Source: a virus. Taken from it: a stretch of DNA of 64,000 nucleotides. Shown in pieces: positions 41,401 through 49,092 of this stretch (position 1 is the first letter of the stretch; every line of letters starts with the position of its first letter). The translations under genes and the position numbers were made by a program. Location of the stretch: IMG/VR virus record IMGVR_UViG_3300023184_000025, positions 124,001 through 188,000 of that record; one strand, given 5' to 3'. Under the pieces are notes generated by a model. The model was not told the DNA's origin and made no database searches. It saw only the letters and a list, made by a program, of their open reading frames with translations.

Positions 41401-41852
41401 GCATTCCATTGTAGGATACCCCAAATGCTTGAAGTTGTATCCAACCAGTATGTGCCATTGGCTGGCGCACCAGTTGGGCGAACCAAGCTGGCAGTTAATT
41501 CAGACAAGTCAACGTCAGCACGTTGAACATAAGCACGATTACTGATACCCAACACCGAGTGCGCGGCAAGTAAGCCATACTCGTTGAGCTCGTAGCCGTT
41601 GATCGGTGTGCCGGCTGTGGTTTTGTAGAAGAACGGATTGCCAAACGTTGCGGCAAGATCTCGCTGGCTGGTGATTAAATACACTTTGCCTGCGTTAACT
41701 TTTAATGTTCCAGCGGCAACACCAGTTCCTGTTCCGGAAACTTTATTCTGCGCAGTGGCAAGAAGGATATACGGTACCGAATTTGTCGCGGAAGGTATAT
41801 AATTAGACTCGTCAATAACTGTGACTTGTACGCCTGGGGATACTAGTGCCAT
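38472..41852 (-). CDS. 18: Tail sheath protein gp18 (enlarged)
   Basis: 1,126 residues, much longer than T4 gp18 (659). The N-terminal 'VSPGVQVTVIDESNYIPSA' and C-terminal 'AFPWLAPAGVRRGIVDNAERIGY', 'GITNYGNKTESAMTSAMDRINVARLVAFIRGRLMEIG' and 'ITRNEISNAIDGLMIDLVAKRGIYDYLVVCDE' are the conserved contractile sheath core. The extra 400-500 residues (roughly 200-700) are beta-rich insertions with Ser/Thr/Asn-rich strands that should form surface domains on the sheath. It ends in an alanine tail 'GGGAAAA'. Confidence 0.95.
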   Translation of the reverse strand: MALVSPGVQVTVIDESNYIPSATNSVPYILLATAQNKVSGTGTGVAAGTLKVNAGKVYLITSQRDLAATFGNPFFYKTTAGTPINGYELNEYGLLAAHSVLGISNRAYVQRADVDLSELTASLVRPTGAPANGTYWLDTTSSIWGILQWNATTGAFSSQTPMVITDTADLTSGVPKASIGSIGDYAVVATNNKNPVYYKSTDNAWYLVGSMDWQQQWPTIQGTNSVTFQMTATQTIIINGVAVSTRSSPNATLANLVTDINAAAIPGVVASANSSSRLILAANSDAESDGSSADGGIINIDPDSSDVMLSELGIQDGIYYAPVLQQSPNYTVPRWRSTDTQPRPTGSVWNMVTAVNAGASIIVKEYSTVLASFVTKTAPIYQDDAAANKGLDPSGGGKNITAGSLYVQYNVAPELPNNNNTFTLEIFERMSTGATTITGDTTTPTFTTSSQFTISASAPNSSTMSTPVEVTISGTTSAAFVAAVSSANVPYVSANINSDGSISMVHSRGGVIELLSTTNDPVGDAGINTTVTGVRYSNADDITSALVLSSWVALDYTASANAPSQDPANGRNWYYSSATQVDIMIQDGNGWAGYRTVDNDVRGYDLTVTDPNGPIISASQPTTQTDGTSLVYGDLWIDTADLENYPLIYRYEEIDGADTWVAINNTDQTSQNGVLFADARWAPNGTTDPVSDAYPTIISLLTSNYLDLDAPEADLYPAGMLLFNTRRSGYNVKQFSVDYFNAQDFSVDPYSSQTAYLVGNKTLYNGVIYVCVANSTGNVPTDSDYWALLETNAWVTVSGNKSDGSPYMGRKAQREIIVAALKSAIDTQDTLREEQQQFNLIACPQYPELMINMVALNNERNNTAFVIGDTPLRLGPSGNSLVDWATNQGGLGIGGEDGITTSDPYLGVFYPQCQTTDLSGGQVVQPSSHMMLRTIVRSDEVAFPWLAPAGVRRGIVDNAERIGYINSLTGEFVTIATGQSVRDILYEHKINPITFIPGVGITNYGNKTESAMTSAMDRINVARLVAFIRGRLMEIGKQFVFEPNDQITRNEISNAIDGLMIDLVAKRGIYDYLVVCDESNNTPARIDRNELYVDIAIEPVKAVEFIYIPVRIQNTGTISGGGAAAA

Positions 41853-41880
41853 AATTTCATCCTTTTAAAATGGTTATCAA

Positions 41881-41888
41881 TATTTAGC
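41881..41888 (-). promoter_or_regulatory. Late-promoter-like box GCTAAATA for the sheath gene
   Basis: It lies 28 nt before ATG 41852 in the 99-bp gap between divergent genes; AAGG lies in the leader. It is the only box found here. ACTAAATA at 56152-56159 is a similar variant before a fibre gene. Confidence 0.5.
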
Positions 41889-41938
41889 AATTGTGGCAAA
41901 ACTCAGCCGGTAACCGGTGCCTTAATTAAGGTTCGCCA

Positions 41939-41946
41939 TATAAATA
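41939..41946 (+). promoter_or_regulatory. T4 late promoter TATAAATA, 5 nt before ATG 41952
   Basis: A perfect TATAAATA on the plus strand. In T4 the box covers -13 to -6, which puts +1 exactly on the A of this ATG. No ribosome site can fit, so a leaderless mRNA is expected. Confidence 0.75.
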
Positions 41947-41951
41947 CCTGT

Positions 41952-42296
41952 ATGAGACCATTATGTGAAGTATGTAAAAAGAACTTTTCTGCTGTGAACG
42001 GTTACCACAATAACAAGATTTATTATCGTAAACGATGTAATGCTTGTATACGCAAAAAGAAAAAACTTAAATCGCAGACCCCAAGATGGCAGTTAAATGG
42101 TTACAAGAAAAAAGCCGCATGTGATCGTTGCGGCTTTAAAGCTAGACATCCAAGTCAGTTGCTAGTGTATCACGTTGATGGTAATTTAAACAGCACCGAG
42201 CTAAGAAATTTAAAAACTATTTGTCTTAATTGCATTGCCGAAATTAACCGGCTCGATCTTCCGTGGAAACCAGGAGACCTGCCACCAGATCATTGA
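41952..42296 (+). CDS. HNH-like / double zinc-knuckle protein
   Basis: 114 residues. Two cysteine pairs at the N-terminus (C5/C8 and C30/C33: 'CEVCKKNF', 'CNACIRKKKK') are followed by 'CDRCGFKARHPSQLLVYHVDGNLNSTELRNLKTICLNCI' (about 57-95), which has the C-x2-C...H-x-D-G-N...N...L-x-x-x-C-x-x-C layout of HNH endonucleases. It is conserved beside the sheath gene in T4-like marine phages. It may nick DNA or only bind nucleic acid. The 3' end overlaps the convergent dNMP kinase by 53 bp. Leaderless late expression is predicted. Confidence 0.7.
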   Translation: MRPLCEVCKKNFSAVNGYHNNKIYYRKRCNACIRKKKKLKSQTPRWQLNGYKKKAACDRCGFKARHPSQLLVYHVDGNLNSTELRNLKTICLNCIAEINRLDLPWKPGDLPPDH

Positions 42297-42891
42297 TCTG
42301 CTTATACAAATGGTCCATAGTTCCATTATTATCAACCACAGCATCAAAGTCTGTACCAACCCAGGCTGTTTCACTAGCATGTACACCTAGGTGCTTGAGC
42401 TTCTCTTTGGCAAATGCGTCACCATTGTTTGCTTTTCCGGCCATGATATGCCAGCTGGGTAACTCACCTCGTTGTACCCAGATTACTTTGCCGTTGACTT
42501 CTTTGATAGCTTTAATTTCATTTGCAAAACGACAATCACTTATAACAATACTGTCTTTGCTGTTGCGTAAACGTGCTTCTAGACTGGCAATCCAGATATC
42601 GTCATGAAATCCTTTGCGGCATACTTCAGTACCCCACAGTTGTAGCATCAAACGCGGAGTTAGTTCAGGCATGTTTAGGCGGGAGGCCCACCATGGATCA
42701 ACTTGTTCACGCCATTCTCGTGCTTCTCGAGTTCGACCTTCCAGCATGGTTCGATCCCACCCAAACACATGTGCCACAGCATCTTTAAGAGAATTTGCAA
42801 AGCTTTCTCGTCTGAATTCATGTATATTAACAAGGTAATCTGCAATGGTGTCTTTGCCACTGCCAATAAACCCACAAATGCCAATAATCAT
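42244..42891 (-). CDS. 1: Deoxynucleoside monophosphate kinase (T4 gp1-like)
   Basis: 215 residues from ATG 42891 (AAGGA upstream); an open extension to 42936 is rejected because it lacks a ribosome site and the P-loop starts right after this ATG. 'IIGICGFIGSGKDTIADYL' is the P-loop (residues 2-20), 'RRESFANSLKDAVAHVFGWDRTML' the NMP region, 'LMLQLWGTEVCR' and 'DSIVISDCRFANEIKAIKE' the Walker B and lid parts of T4 gp1. It phosphorylates dNMPs for phage DNA synthesis. Confidence 0.9.
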   Translation of the reverse strand: MIIGICGFIGSGKDTIADYLVNIHEFRRESFANSLKDAVAHVFGWDRTMLEGRTREAREWREQVDPWWASRLNMPELTPRLMLQLWGTEVCRKGFHDDIWIASLEARLRNSKDSIVISDCRFANEIKAIKEVNGKVIWVQRGELPSWHIMAGKANNGDAFAKEKLKHLGVHASETAWVGTDFDAVVDNNGTMDHLYKQINDLVAGLLVSTEDRAG

Positions 42892-42904
42892 TAAAAAATC
42901 CTTG

Positions 42905-43603
42905 TTAAAATTTAGGTAATTGGATAGAAATCTCATCTGCCCAGGAGTTCATTCCGTCATGTGTCAAATGCATGTTATCGGCGGCAATCAGATTGTTTTT
43001 AATTCCATATTCAAAAGGAGTAATATCAATGTATTTGTCCCAATTTAAGAAATCCAGATATCCACCAGATTTAGGTATAGCGGATCCCAATGCTGGTGCC
43101 CAATCAAAATCGTTGCTAAAGATATTGTATACAAAACTAAACCTATAGTCAATGCCCTGTGATTCTAAAAATGAGTGGCAAGCTACAATTTTTTGTGTTG
43201 ATTGTTCTACTAGAAACTTTTCATTGTTACTTGAATATTGTAATTTAAAAAACTTTTCGACGTCTGGATGATAAGACGGGGTAATTTTACCTTTATACTT
43301 AAAAAAATTCCCGCCGGAAAAGACTGCAATCCCATCGTTAGTTGGACCGTGTAAATCTTCTTTAAATACCAGATCTTTAGTTTCCTTCGGAAAGTATGCT
43401 TCTCTTCGACGAACTCCTGTCCATAAAATAAAAACAAAATCTGGCTTGCCATTTAATCGAATCTCATCAAATATACTAAAACTTATAAAGTCGTTGCCCG
43501 CGGCACCACGTGCTTTATTTGTGACTGAGCATCCTTGAAATAGATGTTCTGGCCAGGATTGCCTGACTGTGTAACTACAGCCCGATACTAAAACTTTTTT
43601 CAT
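42905..43603 (-). CDS. SGNH/GDSL-like hydrolase
   Basis: 232 residues from ATG 43603; the longer open frame to 43825 overlaps the exonuclease gene and is rejected. 'KKVLVSGCSYTVRQSWPEHLF' (block I, GCSYT), 'ARGAAGNDF' (block II/III glycine and asparagine) and 'NMHLTHDGMNSWADEI' (block V histidine) fit SGNH esterases, which remove acyl groups from sugars or lipids. The middle is helical. A second SGNH protein lies at 44173-44832. The exact D-x-x-H pair is not as clean as in that protein. Confidence 0.65.
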   Translation of the reverse strand: MKKVLVSGCSYTVRQSWPEHLFQGCSVTNKARGAAGNDFISFSIFDEIRLNGKPDFVFILWTGVRRREAYFPKETKDLVFKEDLHGPTNDGIAVFSGGNFFKYKGKITPSYHPDVEKFFKLQYSSNNEKFLVEQSTQKIVACHSFLESQGIDYRFSFVYNIFSNDFDWAPALGSAIPKSGGYLDFLNWDKYIDITPFEYGIKNNLIAADNMHLTHDGMNSWADEISIQLPKF

Positions 43604-43634
43604 ACTAATAGTTATTGTTGTAATATGCTGGGCA

Positions 43635-44156
43635 TCAGGCCAGTTCCTTAATGTTAAGGGTTTCCAAACTGTCGTGTAACAAGTCAATCTGTCGACGACA
43701 ATCTTCAAGGGCATGATGACTGGCTGGATATTTATTGAGTCCAGGGCATAACCCATAGACTGTTCTAGCATCTCGAACAACATAAAATTTCCAGGGCAAT
43801 GGAATGTTATAACTTTTGTAGGCATGCTCTAGGATATTCATGTCAAATGTAGGGCCGTTGGCCCATAATCGCTTACTGTGCCAAACAAGCTTGCCTAGTT
43901 CTTCCAGTGATTGTTTTAGTGGTATTCGCCCGTCTTCGGCAAATGCTTCTTCTCTGGCCGCAGTTGGTTGAGTTGCCCACCAATCTATAGTACCTTGTTC
44001 AATATTGCGACCTTCCTGGCTTTCAATATCAATTCTGGCATAGTACTGCTGATTGTAATATCCGCGAGTAAACGGATCAAACGCCTGGGCGGCAATGGTT
44101 AGAATGCAAGCTTCTGGGCCTGTGCCCACAGTCTCAATATCAATCATGAGATCCAT
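43635..44156 (-). CDS. dexA: DEDD-family 3'-5' exonuclease (DexA/RNase T-like)
   Basis: 173 residues. 'DLMIDIETVG' (residues 2-11; D6 and E8 are the first two acids), 'LWANGPTFDMNILEHAYKS' (second aspartate) and 'HHALEDCRRQIDLL' (H and third aspartate) give a complete DEDDh active site, as in T4 DexA (227 residues) and related exoribonucleases. It could degrade single-stranded DNA or RNA. The symbol is by analogy. Confidence 0.75.
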   Translation of the reverse strand: MDLMIDIETVGTGPEACILTIAAQAFDPFTRGYYNQQYYARIDIESQEGRNIEQGTIDWWATQPTAAREEAFAEDGRIPLKQSLEELGKLVWHSKRLWANGPTFDMNILEHAYKSYNIPLPWKFYVVRDARTVYGLCPGLNKYPASHHALEDCRRQIDLLHDSLETLNIKELA

Positions 44157-44172
44157 TTAATCACCTATTTAA

Positions 44173-44832
44173 TTAAGTTATCATTTGTAAAATTTTATCC
44201 GTTAATAATCTGTGGCTGTGCCTGTTAGGATGTGCCCCGTCTGGATAAAAGTATTCAGGGTAATTTTTGTATTCTTTAAATTTAGTTTCTCCATTAAGAA
44301 GAATTTGTAAGTACTGTTCTTTTTGTTTAACATTACCAATCACCGGCAAGCTAATCAACTGTTTCCATCCCGGACTGACTGAATGCTTACTCTCCTTAAA
44401 TTCTGGAACTAACAACTTAGAAAAGCTAGGAATAACATAATTAAGATTTGATGTATTGCACTCTTCAAGTGACGAATACCCCCCAATTAGAATCACTTTA
44501 AGTCGAAATGATTGTTGTATTTCAAATAATTGTGCAAGAGATTCATTACTTAATTTCTCTATTAAATCAAACGGCATTTTGCTATTCAATTCTTGTTTGG
44601 TTGCATCTCTTAAGGGGTCGGTGAAAAAGAATACTAAAAAATCGTAACTATCTGTAGCTGACTTTATAAAATGTTGAATTCTGGTTATAGCCGTTTGGTT
44701 ACTGGCTCCACCTAGTCCCACGTTTATCACCACATGATTTAATTCTTCAAGGTATTGCTGGACGCCAGAATGTATAGGGTATGGATCCCATTCACCTTGG
44801 CTCCAGCTGTCGCCCCCGATTAAAAATTTCAT
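44173..44832 (-). CDS. SGNH hydrolase
   Basis: 219 residues. 'FLIGGDSWSQGEWDP' (GDS block I, S at 9), 'VINVGLGGASNQTAITRIQHF' (glycine and asparagine blocks), 'FFFTDPLRD' and 'YPDGAHPNRHSHRLL' (block V D-x-x-H) make a full SGNH set. It is probably an esterase or deacetylase on a glycan. It is part of the unit 46725 to 42905 with a radical SAM enzyme. The start ATG 44832 follows the upstream stop by 2 nt. Confidence 0.85.
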   Translation of the reverse strand: MKFLIGGDSWSQGEWDPYPIHSGVQQYLEELNHVVINVGLGGASNQTAITRIQHFIKSATDSYDFLVFFFTDPLRDATKQELNSKMPFDLIEKLSNESLAQLFEIQQSFRLKVILIGGYSSLEECNTSNLNYVIPSFSKLLVPEFKESKHSVSPGWKQLISLPVIGNVKQKEQYLQILLNGETKFKEYKNYPEYFYPDGAHPNRHSHRLLTDKILQMIT

Positions 44833-44834
44833 GT

Positions 44835-45278
44835 TTACCTATTTAGAATTGAATAGTATTGAAGGAAAACGTTTGGCTCTGACAGATCTAACAATATTTC
44901 ACCATTAAAACCAATGTAGCTTGTGGTCCATGTTTGTCCATCTGTTGTATTGATAGTTAATCCTTGATGGATAAATTTTTCATTTAGATTAAACCCATCA
45001 AGATTAACTCCGAGTATTTTAACATATAAATCTTGTGTAATTTTTCCATCCTGATCAAAAATCACATCAGTATTGTGGTCTTTGCCACTGAAACGTAACT
45101 TTACCACTGCTGGTAGATCTAAATAAATTTTTGGTTTAGACAGATACTGCCCGTCAACTAATTCTGGCTGGACCTGGGTTACGTTATCACCCGAAGACAA
45201 TACAACAGTCATGAGTTTATCATTGACACAACCAAATTCAAACTCAATTTCAATATAGCAATGGTTAAGTTTTTTCAT
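44835..45278 (-). CDS. Beta-rich protein of unknown function next to radical SAM and SGNH enzymes
   Basis: 147 residues: alternating strands ('HCYIEIEFEFGCVNDKLMTVVLSS', 'KPKIYLDLPAVVKLRFSGKDHNTDVIFDQDGKI', 'TSYIGFNGEILLDL') suggest a carbohydrate-binding-like beta-sandwich. It overlaps the radical SAM gene by 14 bp, so they are translationally coupled, and it may be its substrate-binding or accessory protein. This is inference. Confidence 0.6.
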   Translation of the reverse strand: MKKLNHCYIEIEFEFGCVNDKLMTVVLSSGDNVTQVQPELVDGQYLSKPKIYLDLPAVVKLRFSGKDHNTDVIFDQDGKITQDLYVKILGVNLDGFNLNEKFIHQGLTINTTDGQTWTTSYIGFNGEILLDLSEPNVFLQYYSILNR

Positions 45279-46725
45279 TCATCAACGTTTCAAGGACAAA
45301 ATGGTTATCCATACTCTGGTGCACGGTGTATCCTAGTGATTTACTAAATTCGGCTAGCTCATTTACCCATTCGGCTCTTAAGGCAGGAGTACTATTAATT
45401 TCTTCGTTGACCCAAGATTGAGGACTTGGGCCAATCATCTTTATACCCAACTCATCTTTATGCCGATCTAGGTATGTGTTAGTAAAAACAGCAAGGCTAC
45501 CACCCCAGTTAACTGAAATCACATCCTTGAATCTAGTATTATCAATCAACCATTGTTTTGCATAATCAATGTCTTTTCTTACTTCTGTGATCCAACCAAC
45601 CAGTGCTAAAAGGTTAATCTTAATTCCGTATTTTTGTGCTTGCTCTAGATGGAATTCAATTGAACTATTTGAGAATTTTTTACCAATATGATATCTAATA
45701 TGTTCATTTAAATTCTCAAGACCAACAATTAAAATTTCAGCGCCGCTACTGGCTACCAGTTCCCAGTCAGTTTCTGAGCTGGCTGTTTTCTCTCTAAAAA
45801 TATAATAACCCGACCAGCTAAAAGAATTATCTGGGTTGTTACGATTGTACTCGCTGAGTAGCGTAATAAAACGATTAAATTCTTTAAGATTTCCGTTGGT
45901 TAACGCATCTTGAAATTTAAAAGTACGAATATTATATTTTTTATTTTGCTCTATCATCTCGTTGAAAATGTTGTCTGCTGTTCTCCAGGTGAAGTTTTTC
46001 CAATTTTCAATGTAATCACAAAACTTACATTTCCTAACACATCCTCTACTACCCATTATGCCAAGAATCTTTTTCCCGTAAACAGAAAAATTGTAGTCAG
46101 AATAATCAGGCGTGGGCAACAGAGACAATTCTTCTCTGTTTAACTCTTTCCAGTCAGAAGTATTGATACCTGGATATTCATTATTTCCTGTAAGAAGTTC
46201 ATACAAAGAGTGCTCGCCGTCGCCACGAATAATGTAATCAACCAATCCAATATTAACCAACTCTTCAGCCAATGGAAGTGGGCCCATAAAACCGTGTTCA
46301 GAACATCCTGGACCGCCCACAATGATCTTGATGTTAGGATTGATTTTTTTTATAAAATACACAATCCATCTAAGACTATTCTGACACAAATAACTAAAAA
46401 CGCTAATGCCCACATACTTTGGATTATATGACACTATCTGTTCTGCAATGCTGATAAACAAGTCCGATAACCAATCTTTAACCTCTTTGTCCACATGCCC
46501 ATTAAAGAAAAAAGATATGATTTCATTTTTGTTTGGGTGTTCGTTAACAAGTTTAACTATGTCTCCATTTAAGTCCACTGCTAGACATGATAGTCCGGCT
46601 TTTTCTATTACTGGTTTTAATGAGGCTGGGGCCATTAATGCAAAATTAGTTTCCGTCCAGGGAATAGAAATAGCAACCATATCTTTGGTTTCGTTGTTTA
46701 TATTATTAAGGCTTGTAAAATTCAT
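45265..46725 (-). CDS. B12-binding-domain radical SAM enzyme
   Basis: 486 residues from ATG 46725; an open extension begins with TTG 46782 and crosses an inverted repeat. The N-terminal ~190 residues are Rossmann-like as in cobalamin-binding domains ('DMVAISIPWTETNFALMAPASLKPVIEKAG', 'YVGISVFSY', 'IKIIVGGPGCSEHGF'). The SAM domain has the cluster motif 'GSRGCVRKCKFCDYIENW' (C-x3-C-x2-C, about 230), 'RTFKFQDALTNGNL' and 'EILIVGLENLNEHIRYHIGKKF'. Such enzymes methylate or rearrange small molecules, sugars or peptides. The DxHxxG cobalamin motif is not clear, so true B12 dependence is open. Confidence 0.8.
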   Translation of the reverse strand: MNFTSLNNINNETKDMVAISIPWTETNFALMAPASLKPVIEKAGLSCLAVDLNGDIVKLVNEHPNKNEIISFFFNGHVDKEVKDWLSDLFISIAEQIVSYNPKYVGISVFSYLCQNSLRWIVYFIKKINPNIKIIVGGPGCSEHGFMGPLPLAEELVNIGLVDYIIRGDGEHSLYELLTGNNEYPGINTSDWKELNREELSLLPTPDYSDYNFSVYGKKILGIMGSRGCVRKCKFCDYIENWKNFTWRTADNIFNEMIEQNKKYNIRTFKFQDALTNGNLKEFNRFITLLSEYNRNNPDNSFSWSGYYIFREKTASSETDWELVASSGAEILIVGLENLNEHIRYHIGKKFSNSSIEFHLEQAQKYGIKINLLALVGWITEVRKDIDYAKQWLIDNTRFKDVISVNWGGSLAVFTNTYLDRHKDELGIKMIGPSPQSWVNEEINSTPALRAEWVNELAEFSKSLGYTVHQSMDNHFVLETLMNEKT

Positions 46726-46750
46726 TTTTAGTTGTCTACGGGCAATTCCA

Positions 46751-46773
46751 ACAAGTGTAACAGATACACTTGT
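46751..46773. repeat. Inverted repeat ACAAGTGTA...TACACTTGT between gp13-like and radical SAM genes
   Basis: 9-bp arms with a 5-nt loop. There is no T run, so it is either a weak terminator for the gp13-like gene or a processing stem before the radical SAM mRNA. Confidence 0.45.
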
Positions 46774-46808
46774 ACCTGTCAACTGTTATATTTTCAAATT
46801 GATATCTA

Positions 46809-47573
46809 TTAACCAATGACCAATGTCAGCGGCTGTGATCCATCTACATAGAGTTTTAGATCTTCTATGCATCTATCCATCTGAGTTTGTGCTTCGCTCT
46901 TCATTGCTGATCCATTTAGGGTGCCACCACCTTGAGGTCCAGCAATGGTGCCAAACTTTTCACGTGCTTCACCAATGATCATTTTAGAAGCGGCAACCAT
47001 GTAATCACGTATCCATTGACTAATTTGAAAGTCGCTTAACAAAGTAATTTCAGGTTTGAGATTGTAGGTCCATAACAACACTACTTCGCCAGTGCCTTTT
47101 GGGTCACGTATTAGCTGTAGTTTTTTTGTAACAGGATTCCAGGTAAAGTTGATATAGCCACCAAACATACGTGCGGCCAGTTCCACATACTGTTGATAAA
47201 AGTCGTAGGTTGCAAGTCCGCCTTGCTGTTGATTAAAGTTTAATAGATAAGTGTTTAATGTTGCGGCGCCAAACGGGTCAAAACTTGTGCCACCGCCTCC
47301 GGTGCTGAGGCCAATTGTGCGTCTGAAAATTTGTCTGACTTGTGTAACTTCTTGTGGCAACGTGTATTCATTTACATCGTTAAGTAATTCCATAAAGCTG
47401 TAGCTTTCTTCATAGGCATTTTGCGCACGTTGGCGATAAGTGCCTATAGTTTTCTGATAAGCGGCTTCGAAGTGTGCTGGGTCTAGCTCAATGTCAATTA
47501 TTTGACTGGCTAGTTGTAACTGCACATATTCTATCAGTTGTTTCTTCAGCGGGTCTAGTGTTTGATCTGCCAT
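46809..47573 (-). CDS. 13: Neck protein (gp13-like)
   Basis: 254 residues (T4 gp13 309). 'DIELDPAHFEAAYQKTIGTYRQRAQ', 'EYTLPQEVTQVRQIFRR', 'YVELAARMFGGYINFTWNPVTKKLQLIRDPKGTGEVVLLWTY', and 'YMVAASKMIIGEAREKFGTIAGPQGGGTLNGSAMKSEAQ' match neck proteins of T4-like marine phages. It would join the head to the tail with gp14. Unlike T4 its gene is on the opposite strand from the gp14- and gp15-like genes. Confidence 0.65.
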   Translation of the reverse strand: MADQTLDPLKKQLIEYVQLQLASQIIDIELDPAHFEAAYQKTIGTYRQRAQNAYEESYSFMELLNDVNEYTLPQEVTQVRQIFRRTIGLSTGGGGTSFDPFGAATLNTYLLNFNQQQGGLATYDFYQQYVELAARMFGGYINFTWNPVTKKLQLIRDPKGTGEVVLLWTYNLKPEITLLSDFQISQWIRDYMVAASKMIIGEAREKFGTIAGPQGGGTLNGSAMKSEAQTQMDRCIEDLKLYVDGSQPLTLVIG

Positions 47574-47591
47574 GTAGGGCTCCTTGCCCTA

Positions 47592-47599
47592 TATTTAGC
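47592..47599 (-). promoter_or_regulatory. Possible late-promoter variant GCTAAATA upstream of the gp13-like gene
   Basis: It lies 18 nt before ATG 47573 with AAGGAG in the leader. The TAA is also the stop codon of the upstream gene, so the match may be partly forced. Confidence 0.35.
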
Positions 47600-48740
47600 G
47601 CACCTTCAACAGTATCAAGTTCTCATTGCCACGTCCGTTAAACTTGGTATCTGTTGCCTTGATGTCCTTGAATACCTTACGAGCCTGTGGTGCTCCTACT
47701 GACAGCAACGCTTTGATCTGTTCAGCAGGCTTACGTAGGGTTTTTTGCACACTGGTAGCGGCGTCAAACCCAATGATAGAACTGCTTTTTACAGTAAGAG
47801 AGCCAATGTGACTGTCTGCTGTGACATGGATCAACTTGCGTTTTTTGGTGTCGTACAACCAGGCTTCTGTGGCACCCACCAGGCCCGTGACAGGCACTGA
47901 CTTGAGTTTGAGTTCTGCAAACTCTTTGAGATACTTGAATTTGGCTGTGAGTTTGGCAGGATCAATGGGTTTTGACTTGCGTGGCTTGCGCTCGACCTTT
48001 TTAATTTGCACATAGGCACCACAGTCGTTGATCACTGTCTCGCAGAACTTGATCATATTACGAATGTCAATTTTGCTATAGCAACTGTACGCTTCAACCA
48101 ATTGTGAGTCTTTGCCTTTGGCAACTTCCTCAAATTCTTCTAGTCGTTTTTTCCAAATGTCAGAAATGGTACTGATCATTTGTGGCGCTACATTCATGCC
48201 GCGTATTGTGGCAATAGGTTTGACATTGGCTGACATTTTGGCACCCTCGGTAACAAAGTCATCAAACAGGCCTTCGATTTCGCCAGCACACTCGGATACC
48301 TTTTCACGCAATCGGTCCTGAATGGTTATTTTGGCCGCCGATGCATCCTCAGCCACTACTTCTTCTTTCATTTCTTCTTTGATCTCTAGTAATTCTTTAA
48401 TGAGATTATCTAATTTAATTTGTTCATGTTCGTTTAACTCAAGCCCCATGTCACTCATGCGGCACAACCAGCCTGTGGTCAGACGAATTTGACTGTCGCT
48501 GAGACTGCGAATCTGTTTGGCATCTCGGGTACGCTCATGACGATCCAAATAGGATGCAATCATGTCCTTGGCATCTTTTTTGCCGTAAAAGTAATTGTAC
48601 CATCCAAATGCCTTGCTCAATGCACTGATGCGATAGTCAGATGGTTGGTGTGCCCAAATGGGTTCCATGCCCATGGCATTGGTATCTGCACTACGTGGGT
48701 TCAGTGGCTTGGGTGGTTTAATTTTAGTTTGGGTAATCAT
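47595..48740 (-). CDS. Conserved phage protein of unknown function (early module)
   Basis: 381 residues. A helical, charged middle ('ELNEHEQIKLDNLIKELLEIKEEMKEE', 'EVAKGKDSQLVEAYSCYSKIDIRNMIKFCETVI') is followed by a basic linker 'KKVERKPRKSKPIDPAKLTAKF' and a C-terminal domain with 'ATEAWLYDTKKRKLIHVTADSHIG'. I know this protein from many T4-like marine phages, but no function is assigned. It follows the 95-residue gene and is driven by the sigma-70 promoters at 49064-49092 and 49216-49244, so it is early and perhaps a DNA or replication factor. Confidence 0.7.
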   Translation of the reverse strand: MITQTKIKPPKPLNPRSADTNAMGMEPIWAHQPSDYRISALSKAFGWYNYFYGKKDAKDMIASYLDRHERTRDAKQIRSLSDSQIRLTTGWLCRMSDMGLELNEHEQIKLDNLIKELLEIKEEMKEEVVAEDASAAKITIQDRLREKVSECAGEIEGLFDDFVTEGAKMSANVKPIATIRGMNVAPQMISTISDIWKKRLEEFEEVAKGKDSQLVEAYSCYSKIDIRNMIKFCETVINDCGAYVQIKKVERKPRKSKPIDPAKLTAKFKYLKEFAELKLKSVPVTGLVGATEAWLYDTKKRKLIHVTADSHIGSLTVKSSSIIGFDAATSVQKTLRKPAEQIKALLSVGAPQARKVFKDIKATDTKFNGRGNENLILLKVR

Positions 48741-48748
48741 GTTAGTCC

Positions 48749-49036
48749 TTACTTAGTTCTGGGCAAGTGTTTTACAGCATCAAAAAGTTTAGCGGCACGG
48801 GTAACGTCAAAATTCTTGTGCTTGTACATCCAGGCTTTTTTGCGTTCTGCTGTTTCCAGGGCCTCTGCCAGTTTCCATTTAGTGTTAAAGTCCACTGTCA
48901 TTATTATACGGCTCATGTCCACAATGTCAAGAGCGTACTCTACCCATTTTTCTGTGGCTTTTATTTTGTCGTAAGACTGTATAAATCCCTTGCCTTTTGG
49001 GCCTGTGTACTTTGTTAAAAAGTTTGTGGCTTGCAT
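48749..49036 (-). CDS. Small early protein of unknown function
   Basis: 95 residues from ATG 49036 (AGGAG 5 nt upstream), starting MQATNFLTKYTGPKGKGF; an open extension to 49057 is not preferred. It is helical and basic with 'ATEKWVEYALDIVDMSRIIMTVDFNTKWKLAEALETAERKKAW'. It is the first full gene behind the promoter at 49064-49092 and 8 bp upstream of the 381-residue gene. Confidence 0.7.
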   Translation of the reverse strand: MQATNFLTKYTGPKGKGFIQSYDKIKATEKWVEYALDIVDMSRIIMTVDFNTKWKLAEALETAERKKAWMYKHKNFDVTRAAKLFDAVKHLPRTK

Positions 49037-49063
49037 ATACACTCCTTTGTTGTACAAGTGTAT

Positions 49064-49092
49064 ATTATAGCAGACTCAGATTATGTAGTCAA
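49064..49092 (-). promoter_or_regulatory. Sigma-70 promoter TTGACT-N17-TATAAT (proximal)
   Basis: TTGACT (49087-49092), a 17-nt spacer and TATAAT (49064-49069) on the minus strand. The -35 lies in the last codons of a 35-residue ORF. It has an AGGAG leader to ATG 49036. Confidence 0.88.

Noticed and set aside
43604-43825. N-terminal extension of the SGNH protein at 42905
   Set aside because: It overlaps the exonuclease gene in another frame, and block I of the SGNH fold starts right after ATG 43603.
46726-46782. TTG-initiated extension of the radical SAM protein
   Set aside because: It crosses an inverted repeat, has no ribosome site and adds a non-conserved segment.
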